Source: Saccharibacter sp. EH611
GTDB lineage: Bacteria; Pseudomonadota; Alphaproteobacteria; Acetobacterales; Acetobacteraceae
Direction of reading: 5' to 3'
Assembly: GCF_009834765.1 (NCBI RefSeq)
Contig: NZ_WVHP01000022.1
Location: 62,001-126,000 of the forward strand
Length of the DNA: 64,000 nucleotides
Shown here: piece by piece, positions 25,569 through 35,800 of the stretch
Numbering within the stretch: the stretch's first letter is position 1
Layout: every line of letters starts with the position of its first letter
The notes under the pieces: model-generated
Databases searched by the model: none
What the model saw: only the letters and a program-made list of their open reading frames with translations
Told to the model about the DNA's origin: nothing
Position numbers and translations under genes: made by a program

Positions 25569-27284
25569 ATGTCTTCGTTCTCTCTGTCTCGCCGTCACAT
25601 GTTGGCGGGTTTGGGGGCGGTTGGTCTCGTGCCTTCTGCTCTCGCTCATACGGCCTCTTCAGCAGAAGCGGTTTTTGAGCTTCATATCACGCGTCGTTCC
25701 GCTCAATTTGGAGCGGTAACGGGGCCTATCTATTGCATCAATGGCAGCTTCCCTGGCCCGACATTGCGTTGGAAAGAAGGCCAAGAGGTCACGATTCATG
25801 TCGTGAATCATTTAGATGAACCCACCTCTCTGCATTGGCATGGCATCCGCCTCCCTGCAGACCAAGACGGTGTGCCCGGGTTGAGCTTTGCGGGCATTCC
25901 CGCTGGGGGGCGCTTTACCTATCATTTCCCTGTCCAACAGAGTGGCACCTATTGGTATCATAGCCATTCTGGCGGGCAGGAGCCTAATGGTCTGTCAGGG
26001 GCTCTTATTATTGAACCGGCTGGTGAAGACCCGCTGCCGCCGTCTGAGCGTGATTATGTCATTTTCCTCAGTGATTGGAGTGACGTTCCGCCAGCGGATA
26101 TTATCAGCAACCTCAAAATGCAGAGCGATTATTATACGTTTCGCCAGCGGAGTGTGCAGAGCTTACCGCATGAGAGCCGTGTTGAAGGGGGCTTGGGACG
26201 CGCATTAGGAGACCGTTTGCGCTGGTCTCAGATGCGCATGGCCGCGACAGATATTTCAGATGTGAGTGGGGTTGTTTACCAGTATTTGCTCAACGGTAAG
26301 CGCCATCAAGAGCGCTGGGAAGGGCTATTTCACCCCGGCGAGCGGGTGAAGCTGCGTGTGATTAATGGCTCGGCTATGACCTTGTTTGATGTGCGCGTTC
26401 CCGGCCTTGAGATGGTCGTGGTGGAAGCTGACGGGAACCCCATTGAGCCCGTGACGGTGGATGAGTTTCGGATTGGTAATGGGGAAACCTATACGGTGTT
26501 GGTGCATCCTAAAGAGGACAAAGCCTATACCGTCTTTGCTCAAAGTGAAGACCGCACCGGTTTTGCGGCTGGTAACCTTGCCCCGCGGCCCTCACTGCAG
26601 GGCCCCATCCCTGAGATGGATCCGCGACCTGTGCGCGGTATGGCCGATATGGGAATGGGCTCTATGGGGGCTATGTCCGCTAAAGGAAAAATGGCCGGAA
26701 TGATGATGGGGATGGATGGGATGGAACGTCCCTCTTCTACTCTTCCTGCTGGTGAGGCTGAGGAAATTGATGACCCCGGCCCTCTGTCATTGACGGTGGA
26801 AAATCAGAACATCGCAAAGCACCCGTTGGATCGCACCATGAGCCCCGGCGATGGTCTGGAGAAAACGGGTCGGCGCGTGTTGTCCTATAGTCAGCTGCGT
26901 GCATGCAGACCGTCGCATGATCCACGCCCGCCATCACGAGAGCTTATTCTCCACCTTACTGGGAATATGGAACGCTATATCTGGGGCTTTAATGGGCGCA
27001 AATTCTCAGAATCAGGCCCGATCCGTTTAAGGCGGAACGAGCGCGTACGCTTTACGATTATCAATGATACGATGATGGAACATCCCTTGCATTTGCACGG
27101 TCTATGGGGGGAGCTTGAAAATGGCCAAGGGGAGTATCGCCCCTTCAAACATACGATTATCACCCAGCCGGGCTCCATCACGCGGTCGCTCATTACGGCT
27201 GATGCCCCGGGGCGCTGGGCCTATCATTGTCATCTGATGTATCACATGGATACAGGCATGTTTCGTATTGTGGAGGTGGTGTGA
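25569..27284 (+). CDS. copA: CopA multicopper oxidase (copper resistance)
   Basis: 571 residues. A Tat signal SRRHMLAGLGAVGLVPSALAHTA directs the folded enzyme to the periplasm. The copper-site motifs are all present: HWHG (H89, H91), YWYHSHSGGQ, HPLHLHGLWGEL, and HCHLMYHMDTGMF near the C-terminus (T1/T3 ligands). A Met-rich segment (about residues 358-385: ADMGMGSMGAMSAKGKMAG, then MMMGMDGM) is typical of CopA/CueO and binds Cu(I) for oxidation to Cu(II). I start at ATG 25569 with the Tat motif. The frame is open 11 codons further upstream. It is coupled to copB by a 1 bp overlap. Confidence 0.94.
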   Translation: MSSFSLSRRHMLAGLGAVGLVPSALAHTASSAEAVFELHITRRSAQFGAVTGPIYCINGSFPGPTLRWKEGQEVTIHVVNHLDEPTSLHWHGIRLPADQDGVPGLSFAGIPAGGRFTYHFPVQQSGTYWYHSHSGGQEPNGLSGALIIEPAGEDPLPPSERDYVIFLSDWSDVPPADIISNLKMQSDYYTFRQRSVQSLPHESRVEGGLGRALGDRLRWSQMRMAATDISDVSGVVYQYLLNGKRHQERWEGLFHPGERVKLRVINGSAMTLFDVRVPGLEMVVVEADGNPIEPVTVDEFRIGNGETYTVLVHPKEDKAYTVFAQSEDRTGFAAGNLAPRPSLQGPIPEMDPRPVRGMADMGMGSMGAMSAKGKMAGMMMGMDGMERPSSTLPAGEAEEIDDPGPLSLTVENQNIAKHPLDRTMSPGDGLEKTGRRVLSYSQLRACRPSHDPRPPSRELILHLTGNMERYIWGFNGRKFSESGPIRLRRNERVRFTIINDTMMEHPLHLHGLWGELENGQGEYRPFKHTIITQPGSITRSLITADAPGRWAYHCHLMYHMDTGMFRIVEVV

Positions 27285-28201
27285 TGACCCAGCTCCTTAA
27301 AATGCTCCCCCTTTTCACGATCCTTATGGCAACAGCGGCTCAGGCTGAAGAGCCAATGGGGGATAGAGGCTCAATGGAAGGGATGGATATGGGCGATATG
27401 TCTCCAAAGCCACCTTCTAAGCCTGCGTCAAAACGTCCTAAGTCGGAGAAGACAGTACCGGGCGCTGTTCAGGCACGGAGGCAACACCCAGCGCGTATTG
27501 TGCATAAGGCAGTTGATGCGCCAATGGCGGCCCCGATGGTGACACTGGGTGGTGTTATGCCCGTGATGGATCAAGCGCGGTGGTTCCACGGTATTCTGAA
27601 CGAGTTTGAAGGCCGGTATCAGGCTGGAGGTAAGAGTTCTCTTCGGTGGGATGGAGACCTCTGGTATGGCTCGGATTATAACCGGCTATGGGTTAAGAGC
27701 GAAGGCACGATGACTAAGGGAAAGGTGCATGATGGCAGTCATGAACTTCTCTATAGCCGGGCTATCTCATCGTACTTTAATCTCCAAACGGGTGTTCGGC
27801 TTGATATTGATTCAGGGCCAACGCGTCCGTGGGGTACCCTCGCGATTGAAGGGCTCGCGCTCTATCAATTTGATGTTCGTTTGGCAGGCTTTGTCAGTGG
27901 ACGCGGTGTTGCGGCTCGGTTGGGAGGATCCTACGATATTCTTCTGACGAACCGGCTGATTTTACAACCTCAGGTCGAGCTTAATGCCTATAGCCAGTCT
28001 GACTGGCGGCGCGGCGTGGGGTCAGGACTGTCGGATATCGATACGGGGCTGCGGTTACGGTACGAAATTTGGCGTAAAGTCGCGCCTTACGTGGCGGTTA
28101 CGTATGACAGCCCGCTTTATAAAGCGCGGCGCATTGCCCGGCAGCAAGGTGAAGGGGCTGCCCAAGCGCGCTTTACCTTTGGGATCAGGAGCTGGTTTTA
28201 G
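27284..28201 (+). CDS. copB: CopB outer-membrane copper resistance protein
   Basis: 305 residues, starting at the ATG that shares its A with the copA stop. The signal peptide is MTQLLKMLPLFTILMATAAQA-EE. A Met-rich start of the mature protein (MGDRGSMEGMDMGDMSPK) binds copper. The remainder is a beta-barrel, seen in alternating-hydrophobicity strands such as RWDGDLWYGSDYNRLWVKSEG, LQTGVRLDIDSGPTRPWGTLAIEGLALY, LTNRLILQPQVELNAYSQSD and a C-terminal aromatic FGIRSWF as in outer-membrane proteins. Its 3' end overlaps the convergent nhaA by 17 bases. Confidence 0.92.
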   Translation: MTQLLKMLPLFTILMATAAQAEEPMGDRGSMEGMDMGDMSPKPPSKPASKRPKSEKTVPGAVQARRQHPARIVHKAVDAPMAAPMVTLGGVMPVMDQARWFHGILNEFEGRYQAGGKSSLRWDGDLWYGSDYNRLWVKSEGTMTKGKVHDGSHELLYSRAISSYFNLQTGVRLDIDSGPTRPWGTLAIEGLALYQFDVRLAGFVSGRGVAARLGGSYDILLTNRLILQPQVELNAYSQSDWRRGVGSGLSDIDTGLRLRYEIWRKVAPYVAVTYDSPLYKARRIARQQGEGAAQARFTFGIRSWF

Positions 28202-29333
28202 CCGCAGGAGGGAAAGCGTTGCGGAGGACGGCCCATCCCGTGAGTGCGGAAAGACAGGAGCCGACCAGCACGCCGCAACGCCCTTCCATCAAGGCGGTTG
28301 GGTTATGATAGGCTAAGGATGTGATCAAGAGGCTCATGGTAAAGCCAATTCCGCAAATCATGCTCAGCCCGATAAGCGCGCGCCCTCGCAAGGTGGGGCG
28401 AGCGGCTTTGTTGCGTGTGGCGAGCCAGACAGCCCCGCTAATCCCTAATGGTTTGCCCAGCCAAAGCCCAAGAGCGGCCCCCAGAAACGGCGCGGAGAGT
28501 AGAACAGAGGCGGTGCAGAGGCGGAGGTCAATCCCTGTGCTGCTCAGCGCAAAAAGAGGGAGGACGACAAGTCCAACGGGTATGGCAAGCATGTGTGCAA
28601 GGCGGAGCCCTGTTTGGGGAGGGCAGCACAGGCCAAAGACAACGCCAGCGAGAGTGGGCTCCACACCAGCATGAAAGAGGGTGAACCAAAGGAAGAGTGT
28701 GAGGGGCAGAGAAAGCCAAAGAGCACTTTTCCCGATCCAGCTCAACGTGAAAAGGCCCAGAAATGGGGCTGCACTGAGGCCGAGCCATAGCATATGAGGC
28801 GTATGCCCATAAAAGAGCGCGAGGATGAGGATCGCGCCAAGGTCATCAAAAATGGCGAGTGCCAGAATAAAGGATCGTAAAGAGGCGGGAAGTCCCGGGA
28901 TAAGAGCAAGCATGGGCACGGTAAAAGCGGCGTCCGTCGCGGTGGGTACAGCCCAGCCGCTAAGGAGTGGCCTAGAGGGGATAAGGGAGCCGCATAAGAA
29001 CGCTATTAAAGCGGGGGCCAGCATGCCGCCTAAGGCCCCGATAAGGGGGAGGGTCGCTTCGCGCCGTCGGCTTAATGGCCCTCCGGGGCGCATATCTTGT
29101 CGGATATCTAACGCGAGCGCGGTAAAGAAGAGCGTCATGACGCCTTGGCTGATCCATCCTTCAAGCGAAAGCGGCAAGGATGGGATGGGAACGGCTATTA
29201 AACAGGCGTGATAAAATGTGCTGAACGATGAAGAGGCACAGAAAATACCAGCAAGAGCGCTGATGATAAGAAGACTTCCTGTGAGAGCTGGACGCGTTAA
29301 AGTTTTATAAAGTCGCGGGAGAAGGACTGACAT
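28185..29333 (-). CDS. nhaA: NhaA Na+/H+ antiporter
   Basis: 382 residues, about 11-12 membrane helices. Signature NhaA motifs are FFTALALDIRQDM, the GGMLAPALIAF region and WAVPTATDAAFTVPMLALIPGLPASLRSFILALAIFDDLGAILILALFYG, which contains the T-A-T-D unwound helix 4 and the twin Asp of the ion site (I-F-D-D). HAGVEPTLAGVVFGL is helix 8-9, and ISMICGIGFTMSLLI-type helix 11 reads LSMICGIGFTMSLLITSLAY. It exports Na+ for internal pH and salt control. Stop to stop with copB, overlapping by 17 bases, so antisense effects are possible. Confidence 0.95.
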   Translation of the reverse strand: MSVLLPRLYKTLTRPALTGSLLIISALAGIFCASSSFSTFYHACLIAVPIPSLPLSLEGWISQGVMTLFFTALALDIRQDMRPGGPLSRRREATLPLIGALGGMLAPALIAFLCGSLIPSRPLLSGWAVPTATDAAFTVPMLALIPGLPASLRSFILALAIFDDLGAILILALFYGHTPHMLWLGLSAAPFLGLFTLSWIGKSALWLSLPLTLFLWFTLFHAGVEPTLAGVVFGLCCPPQTGLRLAHMLAIPVGLVVLPLFALSSTGIDLRLCTASVLLSAPFLGAALGLWLGKPLGISGAVWLATRNKAARPTLRGRALIGLSMICGIGFTMSLLITSLAYHNPTALMEGRCGVLVGSCLSALTGWAVLRNAFPPAAKTSS

Positions 29334-29401
29334 AGACGGAGCTGATCACTTACATAGAAACGAGGCTATAATGACGCGCCATCATAAGAAAGGATAGAGT
29401 C

Positions 29402-30202
29402 ATGACACACCCGAAGAAAGTTCTTGTCACAGGCGGTACGTCTGGCATTGGCTTGGCGATTGCACAGCGCTTTGCCCGAGATGGGCATGATCTCGTCTTG
29501 ATTGGGAGCAACCCAACGCGTGATTATGGTTCTGCTGTGCGAGAGGTTCGTGTTGCGGCAGAAGAGGTCGGGTGTCAGCCGAATGTTATGGCGCATGGCG
29601 TCGATATTACAGACTTTGCTGCGGTTAAAAAATTACTCGCCCATGTTCATGATGAAGTGGGCACGTTCGATGTTCTCGTCCATAGTGCGGGTGTTTTCTT
29701 TGATACCCCTATTACTGATGAAACTCCCGATGCTTTTGTGCGTATGATGAATGTCAATGTAAATGGCATGTGGCATATCGTCCAAGCAGCGCTGCCTTAT
29801 ATGCGTCGGAAAATGGGGCAGACTAGTGGCGGTAAAATCGTCGCCATTTCGTCTATTTCCGGTTTTTATGGCTTTGCCAATTACTCTGGCTATAGCGCGA
29901 GTAAAGCAGCCGTGACATCTCTAACACGTTCTTTAGCGTTGGAGCTGGGGCCTCTGGGGATCAACATCAATGCAGTGGAGCCGGGTCGCGTCAAAACATC
30001 CATGCATGATGCGTTACTAAGCGACCCCGCGCAGGAGAATGTTTTGCGCGAGATTGCGGCATCAAACCCCAGCGGGCGTGCTTTCACGACCCCAGAGGAT
30101 ATTGCCAATGTCGTGGCCTTTTTAGCCAGTGAAGGAGCTATCGCGATGCATGGGGCTTCGTTAGTGGTGGATGAAGGGACGACGCTGGGCATTGTCTCGT
30201 AA
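29402..30202 (+). CDS. SDR family NAD(P)-dependent oxidoreductase
   Basis: 266 residues, classical SDR. The cofactor motif is TGGTSGIGLAIAQRFARDG (residues 10-28), then DVLVHSAGVFF (the N-A-G position has S-A-G), the catalytic Ser in IVAISSISGFYGF, and YSASKAAVTSLTRSLALEL (Tyr-x3-Lys). VEPGRVKTSMHDALL and the C-terminal DEGTTLGIVS resemble 3-oxoacyl-ACP reductase-like members. Substrate unknown. Probably monocistronic. The heat-shock-type promoter of htpG begins 28 bases after its stop. Confidence 0.9.
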   Translation: MTHPKKVLVTGGTSGIGLAIAQRFARDGHDLVLIGSNPTRDYGSAVREVRVAAEEVGCQPNVMAHGVDITDFAAVKKLLAHVHDEVGTFDVLVHSAGVFFDTPITDETPDAFVRMMNVNVNGMWHIVQAALPYMRRKMGQTSGGKIVAISSISGFYGFANYSGYSASKAAVTSLTRSLALELGPLGININAVEPGRVKTSMHDALLSDPAQENVLREIAASNPSGRAFTTPEDIANVVAFLASEGAIAMHGASLVVDEGTTLGIVS

Positions 30203-30229
30203 GCTTGCCGTCATTGTCCTGCTATAATA

Positions 30230-30260
30230 GTTGAAAATAGGAAAAGAATTCCCATATATT
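30230..30260 (+). promoter_or_regulatory. Sigma-32-type heat-shock promoter of htpG
   Basis: GTTGAAA (30230-30236) as -35, 14 bases, then CCCATATATT (30251-30260) as -10 match the RpoH consensus CTTGAAA / CCCATnT closely. It lies 85-115 bp upstream of the htpG ATG and in the same direction. It is flanked by an 8 bp inverted repeat (ATTGTCCT 30213-30220 and AGGACAAT 30272-30279). Confidence 0.75.
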
Positions 30261-30344
30261 ATGTGTTTTCTAGGACAATAATGCACAGATGAGGTTGCCT
30301 AACATTGGGACCTCTCTCGTGCGATTAAAGGAACACATAACGCG

Positions 30345-32213
30345 ATGAGCGATACACAGAACACGATGGAACAGCATCAATTTAGCGCTGAAGTTGGACA
30401 GCTTCTCGACCTAGTGGTGCATTCTCTTTACTCAGATCGTGAAATCTTCCTGCGCGAGTTGGTCGCTAATGCGGCTGATGCCATGGATAAAAGACGCTTT
30501 GAAGCGCAGACGGAGTCAGCTGTTGCGCTTCCAGAAGGGCCAACCATTCGCTTAGTGCCGAATAAGGAAGCGAAGACTCTGATCATCTCAGATGATGGTC
30601 TGGGGATGACGCGTGAGGAGTTGGTTCAAAATCTAGGCACCATTGCGCGCTCTGGCACAAAAGCCTTTGGTGAAAAGCTGAGTGCAGCGAAGCCGGAAGA
30701 TCGCCCAAGCCTGATCGGTCAGTTCGGTGTCGGGTTCTACTCGGCCTTTATGGTGGCGGATCGTGTTGAGGTGATTTCCCGCAAGGCTGGCACCAATGAC
30801 GCTTTTTCATGGCAGTCTGAGGGTAAAGGGGCGTATGCGTTAGGAGCAGCGCAGCGCGACCAAGCTGGAACGGATATTATTCTGCACATGAAAGAGGATG
30901 CTGAAGAGTTCCTCGATCCATGGCGCGTGCAGAGCATTATCCGCAAATGGGCTGATCATATTTCATGGCCGGTTGTTCTGCACGAAACAAAAGAAGACGG
31001 CACCAGCGAAGATAAAACCGTCAATGAGGGGACAGCTCTTTGGCGTCGTCCGAAGTCTGAGATCACGCCGGAACAATACACGGAATTTTACCGCCACGTC
31101 GCTCGGGCTTTTGATGAGCCTTATGCGACCTTGCATTGGCATGCGGAAGGGATGACAGAGTTTACGTCTCTGCTGTACCTCCCCGGGGCGCGTCCGATGG
31201 ACTTCATGGAGCAAAGCAGCCGTGAGAGCCGCATTCACCTGCATGTAAAGCGGATGTTCATCACAGATGAGGCGAACCTTGTGCCGAACTGGCTGCGCTT
31301 CGTTCAAGGGGTGGTGGATACAGAAGATCTACCGTTAAATGTGTCCCGTGAGATGCTGCAGGCGACACCTGTCTTGGCGCGTATTCGCAAGGCGGTAACC
31401 CGTCGTGTGCTCAATGAAATCAAGAACCGTGCGAAAGAGGCGGATCAGGCATTCACAACCTTCTGGGATAATTTCGGTCTCGTTATTAAAGAAGGGCTGT
31501 GGGAAGATTCTGAGTATCGTCAGGAAATTGCAGGGTTTGCGCGTTTCCATTCTACCCATAGTGATGAGCTCACCACGCTGGATGATTATATCAGCCGCAT
31601 GAAGCCAGAGCAGGATGCGGTCTATTATCTGGTGGGTGAGAGCCTAGACGCGCTGAAAGCTTCGGCTCAACTGGAAGGCTTCCGGGCACGCGGGCTGGAA
31701 GTGTTGCTGCTCTCTGATGCGGTGGATAGCTTCTGGCCAGAACGTCTCTATTCTTACCAAGACAAGACGTTCCGCTCTGTTGCGCAGGCGCATGGAGACC
31801 TTGAGAAGTTCGCTCCAGAAGGGGAGCTTCAGGGTGAGCCAGCTGAGATGGATAAGTTGGTTCCTGCATTGAAGGATGCTCTGGGTGAGGCAGTGAAGGA
31901 CGTGCGCAGCACGGTTCGTCTGACAGGTAGTGCCGTGGTAATGACCACTGAAGGTGGGCCAGATTTGGCAATGCAGCGTCTGATGCGCCGTTCTGGGCAA
32001 GCTATGCCACCTGTGCCGCCTGTGCTGGAGTTGAACCCGCGCCATCCGCTCATTCGTGCGTTGGCTGATCGTGTTGCGAAGGGTGAAAGCGTGACAGAAC
32101 ATGCACGTATTTTGCTCGACCTTGCCCGCGTTCAGGAAGGGGAATCCTTACCAGACCCAAGCGGTTTTGCTCGCAGTCTTGCCTCTTTGCTGGCTGGAAA
32201 AGTGGAAAGCTAA
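30345..32213 (+). CDS. htpG: HtpG, Hsp90 molecular chaperone
   Basis: 622 residues, standard length. The N-terminal GHKL ATPase domain has [24 protein letters not shown] (E-L-x-x-N-A-x-D-A), [27 protein letters not shown] and [17 protein letters not shown]. The middle domain has [16 protein letters not shown] and [16 protein letters not shown], and a C-terminal dimerisation domain ends [14 protein letters not shown]. It refolds stress-denatured proteins in the cytoplasm with DnaK. It is preceded by a sigma-32-type promoter and followed by a strong terminator, so it is monocistronic and heat-inducible. Confidence 0.98.
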   Translation: MSDTQNTMEQHQFSAEVGQLLDLVVHSLYSDREIFLRELVANAADAMDKRRFEAQTESAVALPEGPTIRLVPNKEAKTLIISDDGLGMTREELVQNLGTIARSGTKAFGEKLSAAKPEDRPSLIGQFGVGFYSAFMVADRVEVISRKAGTNDAFSWQSEGKGAYALGAAQRDQAGTDIILHMKEDAEEFLDPWRVQSIIRKWADHISWPVVLHETKEDGTSEDKTVNEGTALWRRPKSEITPEQYTEFYRHVARAFDEPYATLHWHAEGMTEFTSLLYLPGARPMDFMEQSSRESRIHLHVKRMFITDEANLVPNWLRFVQGVVDTEDLPLNVSREMLQATPVLARIRKAVTRRVLNEIKNRAKEADQAFTTFWDNFGLVIKEGLWEDSEYRQEIAGFARFHSTHSDELTTLDDYISRMKPEQDAVYYLVGESLDALKASAQLEGFRARGLEVLLLSDAVDSFWPERLYSYQDKTFRSVAQAHGDLEKFAPEGELQGEPAEMDKLVPALKDALGEAVKDVRSTVRLTGSAVVMTTEGGPDLAMQRLMRRSGQAMPPVPPVLELNPRHPLIRALADRVAKGESVTEHARILLDLARVQEGESLPDPSGFARSLASLLAGKVES

Positions 32214-32248
32214 AGAAAGCTTATTTTGTAGAGCATTATGGATGACGA

Positions 32249-32284
32249 AAGGGAGAGGGTCTGCAGGCCTTCTCCCTTTTTTGT
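32249..32284 (+). terminator. Rho-independent terminator of htpG
   Basis: AAGGGAGAGGG (32249-32259) pairs with CCTTCTCCCTT (32268-32278, one G-T pair) around an 8-base loop, followed directly by TTTTTTG, a strong terminator 36 bases after the htpG stop. Confidence 0.9.
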
Positions 32285-32816
32285 TTCTACAGTGGCAGGA
32301 TATGGTTGAGCTGATTGGCCGTTTTTAATGGTGAGGTAAAGGGTTATGAGATAGCGGCGATGTTTTGCGTGAGCAGAATAAACGCGATAAAGAGATGGAA
32401 ACATTTTGAAGGGAATACGCAAAAACAATAACCTATCGAAATCAAATCAAGGCATAGGGTTACGTGTTCATTTTTGGGCACCAAAAGAGCAGAGGGGAAC
32501 GATGATGCGTTTTTTTTCATATCGTGGTGCGACCGTCTGTCATCAAGAAAGATTAGGCTCGGTTCTGGGCCTTGCGACTGATTATCTCAAAGAGACGCTG
32601 CCATATACCAAGAGCTAAACCTAGAGGCGTAAGGGAGCGGCATGTCGCACCGCTTGGGAGCCGTTACAAAATCACGGAGGTCGTCTGTTAATGGTTCACG
32701 GATTTTCCTGATTAACAGCTCTTAGCAAGACCTGCTTTGATGAGAAAATCGGACGATACCATTGCTTATGACAAACCGTTATGTAGGGCGTTTGGTCATT
32801 TAATACCTCATAAACC
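32285..32816. other. Gene-poor intergenic region between htpG and yhaN
   Basis: 532 bp between the htpG terminator and the yhaN stop. No tRNA, repeat or strong hairpin is recognised. The only candidate coding sequence is a 38-codon ORF at 32502-32618 (listed separately). The area could hold a small RNA, but nothing here is diagnostic. Confidence 0.4.
32502..32618 (+). CDS. Doubtful small ORF (38 codons) between htpG and yhaN
   Basis: Starts ATGATGCGT after GAGGGGAACG, a good ribosome binding site. The product begins MMRFFSYRGATVCHQERL and ends LKETLPYTKS, with no signal peptide or membrane helix. I recognise no family. The Met-Arg-Phe-x-x-Tyr-Arg ... Arg-Leu-Gly spacing faintly recalls the first residues of fumarylacetoacetate-hydrolase-like enzymes, so a gene remnant is possible, but that is weak. 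The ribosome binding site is the only positive evidence. Confidence 0.25.
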   Translation: MMRFFSYRGATVCHQERLGSVLGLATDYLKETLPYTKS

Positions 32817-35800
32817 CTAGCTCTCGACTGATAGGGTCAGCCGTTGTGCTTTTTCTGGTGGAAGATGGTCTAACGTGGCAAGCTGATGGGTGAAGAAGAA
32901 AACCTGCGTGCGCTGTGACAGTTCGGCAAGTAGTTCCATCCCTGCCTTTGTGCGTTTGTCATCAAAGGTGATGAAAAGATCATCGGCAAAGAAGGGAAGA
33001 GAAATGCCTGCATCCAGTTTCTGATGAATGTCAGCAAGACGGAGGGCAAGATAAAGCTGATCGCATGTGCCTTCACTCATCTGTGGTAGGGGCACAGCTT
33101 CTTGTTTATCAGGGCGTAACCCAACGAAGGTGAGCGTCCCTTTATTGTCGCTTTCTAGGGCAAGTTCTGCGTATTCGCCTAAGGTGAGGCGAGAGAAGCA
33201 GGTGCTCGCTAATGTTAGGAAGGGGCCGTGCAGTTTCTCTTTTTGCTGGTACAACATATGTTGGAGAAGCTGATACTGCGCATGAAGAGAGACATACTGC
33301 TTTGCTTCTTCTTCAATGCGCGCTTTGAGGTGTTGTAATTCTTCAGCGAGTGCTGAAGCCTCGTCTTTCTTTTCAAGCTGTTCAAGTTCTTGTTGAGCGT
33401 GGAAGAGCTGCTTACTGACGATGCTTTTCTCGTTTTCTAGGCGAGCGCTTTCTTTATTGATGAGAGCCTTTTTTTCGTCCAGTTGCTCATAATCGAGCGT
33501 GCCAAGTGCTGCAGTAATGTCATCAAGGGAGCGCCCTCGTCCGGCATTGAGCAGAGCGCGTTTGGCTGCGTGATAGGAGGTTGCAAGCTGGGCTGTCTCG
33601 CTATCACGTTGGGCGGTTTTTAGGAGGTCATCTAGGGTGCTGCCTTCCGGAAGGCGGAGAAGGAAGCGTGAGAGACGATCGTCGAGTATCTTGGCGTCTT
33701 CTTCCAGCTCAATAAGCGCCTCTTCCCTATCTTTCTTTTGTTTTAAGAGAATGTCTCGTTGTTTATCATCGCGCTTTGCGGCTTCTAATGTTTTCTCTAA
33801 AGCATCAAGAGAGACTGCTTGGTGGCGTTCTAAGAGTTGGGTGCGTTGTTGGTGACGCTTGCGGCGTTCTGATTCTTTATTTTGTTTCTCTTCAGAAATA
33901 TATTGGAAGTCTTGTTGTGTTTTAATGAGTTCTTGATACGCAGGAAGAGCATCAGGGGAGAGGGTTAAAGGATAACCACTGTGTTGAGCTGCTTGAGTCC
34001 ATTCTTCGTGCCATTCTTTGCGCTCGCGCTCAGCATCTGCAAGATTAGCTTTGAGGGTGATAAGGTTTTTTTGTGCACTATGATGCTCTCTTACAGCATG
34101 ATCATAATGCTTTTGTTGTGAAGAAAGCTCTTCTATATTTCGTTTTGATATAGATATGATATGTGAAAGATCGCACTCTTTATGATGTGGGATGATCGCC
34201 TTAAATTGCTCTATGAGCTGATGGCGTTTGCGAGCAAGCTGCAGCATTTTTTCTTGCGTGTCATAGTACGCGTCATAACGCGCTAAAATAGCCGTGCGCT
34301 GCTGTCGCCATGTGGAAAATTGATGCGGAGTCAAAATGGGAAGGCCCGCTTCATTAAGGCGTTTGTTCCATTTTTCTTGTTCTTCTTGAAGGGCAGACAG
34401 AGCCGTTTTTTCTTCTTGCTGGGCATGACGGATGTCCAACGTTAGAAGTTCTTGTTGGCGGCGAATATCGCGCAAACGTGCGTCGATTTGGGCCGAGAGA
34501 AAACGCTGATCGGCAAGACGGTCGGTGTGATGAATTTGATTTTGAAGATTTTCCCAAGACGATAAGAATGTGTCTTTACTGATTTTATTTAAAAGATAAT
34601 CACGTTTTTGGCGAGCCTCTTTAAGTGTGGCTTCAGAAACCCATTCAGGAGCATGGCTGAATTGGTGATAATGTTGTTCATGACGATCATAGGCGTGTTG
34701 CGCTGTCATGGCCTTTTGGGAGGCTTCACGCGCCTGTTGTGTATAGGCGTTAAAGATTGAGAGAATGTTCTGACATTCTTCTTCACTTGGCGGTGTGAGA
34801 CGTTGCAGTTGAGTATCCGCCTCCTCAAATGTTCCTGTCCAAGGAGCTAAGGCTTCAAGGGATGTGATGATGGAGCGTTTTTGTGTTGCAAGCGTGCTCA
34901 TCAAGGTGTCATGCTCTGTATCAAGCTGAGCATATGGGATAGCGGTATTAAGCCAGTCCTTGAGGGCGTTTAGTTGCTCTATGTTAGGGGCTTGTGGCAG
35001 CTCTTCTGGGGGAGAGGCATAGGCAAGAGCGCGCTGACGTTCTTTAAGACGTGCGGTAATCTCAGCATACCTTTCTAATAAATCCGATAGTGGCTTTAAT
35101 TGAGCAAGTGTTGGAAAGCTGCTTTCTTCTGAGAGGGAAAGATGAGCGAAAAGCTCCGTCCTTTTTTGGTCAAGTTTAGTATAGGTTCTTTCTCTCTCTT
35201 GGAACTCTCTTTGATGTTGGGCGTCCTTAAGCGCTTCTTGGGAAAGAAGCATGAGAGTCTTTTCATCGTCAAGCAGGGATGGACGTGCACCAAGGGTGGC
35301 GAGTTCTTCCTTATTATTTTCAAGAAGAGCATTGTTTTTTGCAATCTGCTGATGAGAGCTATCACGAGCATCAAAAAGAGAAATGATTGTTTCTGATTCG
35401 TTTTTATCAAAAGCGGGTTGTGGTCGTTCATCAACGAGACGCTTTGCTTCTTGATAGCTGGCATAGGGGCCAATAAGTGCTTGGAGATGGGCGTATTCAT
35501 TGCTTTGTTGAATGAGATTACTATTTTGTATGTGTAATGATTTGTAGTGCTCATTGTGATTTTGAACGGTCGCTTGTGCTTCCTTGAGTTTTTGCGGAGA
35601 TGTTGTGGCGTCTCTTAGCGCTTTTTTCGTGTCATGATAATTCTTAATCAGTTCCTTTATGCGGGGATTCCGTCGTTTTTTGTCCCAAGAGTCACTTTTC
35701 TCCTTTTCTAGGGAGGCGATAATGTCGGAAAGGTTGTCAATATTCCCCAACTCTCTTGCAAGGTTGGTTGTTTCGGCATTTTGACGCTCATGAGCGACTT

